Below the pieces are notes generated by a model. It was not told the origin of the DNA. It saw only the letters and a list, made by a program, of their open reading frames with translations, and did no database searches. Below, one piece after another: positions 2,770-5,080 of a DNA stretch of 5,080 bases (positions are counted from its first letter, which is position 1; the number at the start of each line of letters is the position of its first letter). Origin of the DNA: Clostridiales bacterium (GTDB lineage Bacteria; Bacillota; Clostridia; Oscillospirales; Oscillospiraceae); NCBI GenBank assembly GCA_004557655.1, contig SFGJ01000049.1, forward strand, positions 1 through 5,080. The letters are read 5' to 3'. The translations under genes were made by a program, and so were the position numbers.

Positions 2770-5080
2770 TCATACCTCCAAATCGTGATTTTTTGTTTTC
2801 GCTGCGGCTTTCTTCTGTGCCTTTTCCTTATCCGCTTTAAGCTGCGCCCGGATAGAGGGCTTCTTTTCCGGCTTGCCCTTGCCGCGCTCCTTATCGGCTT
2901 TGACCGCGTTAGCCAGGTCAACAAGGGAAATTGTTTCTCCCGCCTTAACCTTTGCTTCCAGTTCGTCAACGGTCGGCGTGTTGTTGATAATCCCGTCAAT
3001 CATGTTTTCGTTTTGCTCGGTGGTCTGCTCGGCAGCTTTCAAGGGATTTTCCCGCTGCTCGGCTGCTATGGCAAACGCCCGCGTACCATTTCCCATGACT
3101 AAATATTTTCCGTCGTCGGATTGATGATGAAAGCCATATCCGGCGGCTTCCATTTGTTCGCGGCTCATATCGGTTACATAGAAAGTACCGCGCGGCGTTT
3201 TGATTGTTTCGCCTGTTTCCAACTCGTCGGGCGTAAGCTGCTTTTGCTCCTGTAAAAACTCCGGCACATTCTTATAGCCGAAGCTGTCTACATAGTGGGC
3301 GGCGTCCTGCCCGTTCTGATGAAGCACCACCACGTCGGAAACGGAAAGGCTGTGTCCCTTAAAGTCTTTGGGGTGGTCGATATTGAAACGGGTATAAATA
3401 TCTTCAAGGGAAGTCCCCGGCGTAAGCTCTGCGGAATAGACAAGCTCATAGTTCGCCTTATCAACCACATTTCCCGTCGCCTGCAGGCGGTCGTATGGCT
3501 CAAAGCGCAAGTCCCGCGTTTCGTCGCCATGCTTTAGCTGATAAATGGAAAAGGTGCCTTTGTCCTGTTCGGCGGTCTTAGCGGTTTCCTGTGCCTTTGC
3601 GTAAAGCTCCTTGACCTGTCCCTCGGTCAGTTCGCCGCTTTTGAGTTGCCCCATAAGCTCGCGGCATTTCTGGGGCGTTCCTGTGAAAAGTACTGCGCCC
3701 ATTTTTGCCCGCCCGTTTTCCTGCGTTACATAGGCTTGCAGCAGATAGGCGTTCTCTTTCCTGTCGCTGTAAGGATTGCGGCGCACCCGGTAAACTGTTT
3801 CCGGGATAAAGGCTGCTTTTTCCTGTGCGGAGGCTTCCTGTTTCGGCTGCTCCGGCGCGGCGTTTTCCTCTTTGTCCGGCTGCTCCTGTCCGGCGGTCTG
3901 CTCCTTATCCTGCGCCTTTGAAAGCTCCGCTAATGTTTCGTCAATGGAATTGATAATCTCGGCGGCTGCGCTGCGGATTGTTTCAAGGGAGCTTTTCAGT
4001 TCGGAAAGCTCGCGGCCGCTGCTCCACCCGGCGACGTACCCAAAGGAATAGTCCGACGTATCAAGCCCGTAGTGTTGGCAGACGGTATAAGCGACGCTTT
4101 CCGCTTCGACTTCGCGGGTACGCCTGTCAATACGGGGCTGCTGTTCGTTCTCCGGCGCGTTCAAATCTATATCGTGCAGCTTTGCGTGTGCGATTTCATG
4201 TATCGCCGTTTTCAAGGTTTGAATCTCGCTCATGCCCTCGTCAATGGCAATGCGCTTGTCCTCCAAATGGTAGTAGCCATGAGAGCTACCCGGTATCTGC
4301 TCAAAGCCAATAGGAACAGGGGAAGTCTTTTCAAGGGCAGCGAAAAAATCCCTGTAACGCTCCACGTCGCCCGTCAGTTCATTTACGGCAATGTCGGGAA
4401 GCTCGCGCCCCTCGGTCTGCGACACGTCAAAGACAGACACTACCGTATAAGCGGGTATCGTGATTTCCTTTTCCTCCGTAACCGGCTTCCCGTCTTTCCC
4501 AATGATAGGTTGCTGCGTGTGGGGGTCGATTTTCTTCATTTCCTGTTTGACTTTGTAAGGCGACGGGGCAATGATTTTAATTCCTTTTTGCCCTTTTATC
4601 ACGTTTCGCCCAAAATTATTTTTCCATGCGGAAAAGCCCGCAACAAGGGAAGCGTCCGGCTTCTGCATGGCGATAAGCAGCGTATTGTTAAAGCTGTAAT
4701 TATGAAATTTTGACATGACGCGCAGATATTCCCGGTAACGCTCGCTGTCAAAGAGTTCTGTTATTCCCTGTTCCAGACGGTCGGTAATCTCTTTCAATTT
4801 CTCTGCGGGTTTTTCGCTCGTCAGCACAATAGGGATAACCGGGCGCGGCTCCTGCGGCTGCTCTATGGTCTGCACTGTTTTCTGTCCCGGTGCGGCTGCG
4901 TCCATTTCTACCTTTGACGGGTCGGGGCGGTGCGGCTGCGGGAAGCTCATAACGCGGTATTCCCTCGGTATGTCGCTTTCTTTGCCGTTGTACCACTCCG
5001 TAAAGGTGTTCTTGTTGTTGTAGATATAGCCCTGTTCGGTAAAGCGTCCTCCGTCATTGATAGCAGCGTCCCGCCCGTAA
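2770..5080 (-). CDS. ArdC/LtrC-like zincin antirestriction protein fused to YodL/LPD16-like and DUF4316 domains (5' end open at window edge)
   Basis: Counting from Met at 4950 this is 726 residues. Residues about 50-175 resemble the ArdC N-terminal ssDNA-binding domain (KFHNYSFNNTLLIAMQKP, then GFSAWKNNFGRNVIKGQKGIKI). Residues about 190-315 are a zincin-like metallopeptidase with HEIAH at 251-255 and a downstream acidic stretch EVEAES at 280-285 giving the likely third zinc ligand. A low-complexity Glu/Gln/Ala linker (343-380) follows. Residues about 465-565 (FSIYQLKHGDETRDLRFEPYDRL; FNIDHPKDFKGHSLSVSDVV; YVDSFGY) are YodL/LPD16-like. Residues 570-726 match DUF4316 proteins (NNTPTVDELEAKVKAGETISL; basic tail ending DLEV). 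ArdC relatives are known to bind ssDNA and to counter restriction during conjugation; protease substrates here are unknown. The frame continues without a stop for 43 more codons to the window edge, and that stretch reads as real protein (FTEQGYIYNNKNTFTEW). ATG 4950 has only GAGGG 12 bases upstream, so the true start is probably outside the window. The stop overlaps the TTRAP start. Confidence 0.88.
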   Translation of the reverse strand, partial: YGRDAAINDGGRFTEQGYIYNNKNTFTEWYNGKESDIPREYRVMSFPQPHRPDPSKVEMDAAAPGQKTVQTIEQPQEPRPVIPIVLTSEKPAEKLKEITDRLEQGITELFDSERYREYLRVMSKFHNYSFNNTLLIAMQKPDASLVAGFSAWKNNFGRNVIKGQKGIKIIAPSPYKVKQEMKKIDPHTQQPIIGKDGKPVTEEKEITIPAYTVVSVFDVSQTEGRELPDIAVNELTGDVERYRDFFAALEKTSPVPIGFEQIPGSSHGYYHLEDKRIAIDEGMSEIQTLKTAIHEIAHAKLHDIDLNAPENEQQPRIDRRTREVEAESVAYTVCQHYGLDTSDYSFGYVAGWSSGRELSELKSSLETIRSAAAEIINSIDETLAELSKAQDKEQTAGQEQPDKEENAAPEQPKQEASAQEKAAFIPETVYRVRRNPYSDRKENAYLLQAYVTQENGRAKMGAVLFTGTPQKCRELMGQLKSGELTEGQVKELYAKAQETAKTAEQDKGTFSIYQLKHGDETRDLRFEPYDRLQATGNVVDKANYELVYSAELTPGTSLEDIYTRFNIDHPKDFKGHSLSVSDVVVLHQNGQDAAHYVDSFGYKNVPEFLQEQKQLTPDELETGETIKTPRGTFYVTDMSREQMEAAGYGFHHQSDDGKYLVMGNGTRAFAIAAEQRENPLKAAEQTTEQNENMIDGIINNTPTVDELEAKVKAGETISLVDLANAVKADKERGKGKPEKKPSIRAQLKADKEKAQKKAAAKTKNHDLEV
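2774..2779 (-). promoter_or_regulatory. Ribosome binding site for the TTRAP gene
   Basis: On the - strand this reads GGAGGT, inside the last codons (GAG GTA) of the ArdC-like gene. It is 1 base from ATG 2773 and about 7 from ATG 2767, favouring the latter and showing that the TTRAP gene has its own site even though it overlaps the upstream gene. Confidence 0.75.

Noticed and set aside
2748..2999. Arg/Lys-rich 83-residue frame on the - strand
   Set aside because: An out-of-frame reading of the lysine-rich DUF4316 tail, without its own ribosome binding site.
4072..4713. 213-residue open frame on the + strand opposite the ArdC-like gene
   Set aside because: Antisense to clear zincin and ssDNA-binding motifs including HEIAH; it has no family features and is explained by the codon structure of the real gene.
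1..5080. CRISPR arrays, tRNA or rRNA genes, insertion sequences, integrase or att sites
   Set aside because: No spaced direct repeats, cloverleaf, rRNA-like segment, transposase or recombinase frame was seen on either strand; the element's ends lie outside the window.

Overview
The window looks like a piece of an integrative and conjugative or mobilizable element from a gut-type Firmicute (class Clostridia). The evidence is the set of protein families: a MobC-like relaxosome protein, a MobA/MobL-type relaxase, a Cys_rich_VLP protein, a TTRAP (putative transposon-transfer assisting) protein, and a large ArdC/LtrC-like zincin joined to YodL/LPD16-like and DUF4316 regions. From memory of these families, this combination is typical of Tn1549-like and related clostridial elements. 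Strong AGGAGG-type ribosome binding sites and tightly packed overlapping genes also fit a Firmicute. No phylogenetic marker is present, so genus cannot be stated.

Layout. (1) Positions 2-145, + strand: the last 47 codons of an unrecognised gene, closed by a strong intrinsic terminator at 158-197. (2) Positions 198-376: a non-coding transfer-control region with three short inverted repeats. The middle one (267-286) is directly followed by GTATTTTCGCCCTCC, which resembles the nic region of IncQ/R1162-type origins of transfer; I call this the probable oriT. (3) Positions 377-2016, + strand: mobC and relaxase genes overlapping by 40 bases. (4) Positions 2027-2078: a 17-bp-stem hairpin with A and T tracts, a bidirectional terminator between convergent operons. 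(5) Positions 2079-2198: a short non-coding spacer that carries a second exact copy of the 12-base string TATTTTCGCCCT, again preceded by an imperfect inverted repeat. (6) Positions 2199-5080, - strand: an operon read right to left, ArdC/YodL/DUF4316 protein (open at the window edge), TTRAP protein, Cys-rich VLP protein, each junction being a 4-base ATGA stop/start overlap.

How it works together (inference from families). MobC would bind near oriT and help the relaxase nick it; the relaxase would lead the single strand into a recipient through a type IV secretion system encoded elsewhere. If the nick is on the + strand as the IncQ analogy suggests, the mob genes and then the ArdC-like antirestriction region would enter the recipient first, a sensible place for a protein thought to protect incoming DNA.

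Most of the window is a known kind of conjugation module. The less ordinary points are the oriT candidate, its second nic-core copy on the other side of the mob genes, the unbroken reading frame upstream of the apparent ArdC start, and a one-sided 7-mer (CAAGGGA) found seven times on one strand and never on the other.
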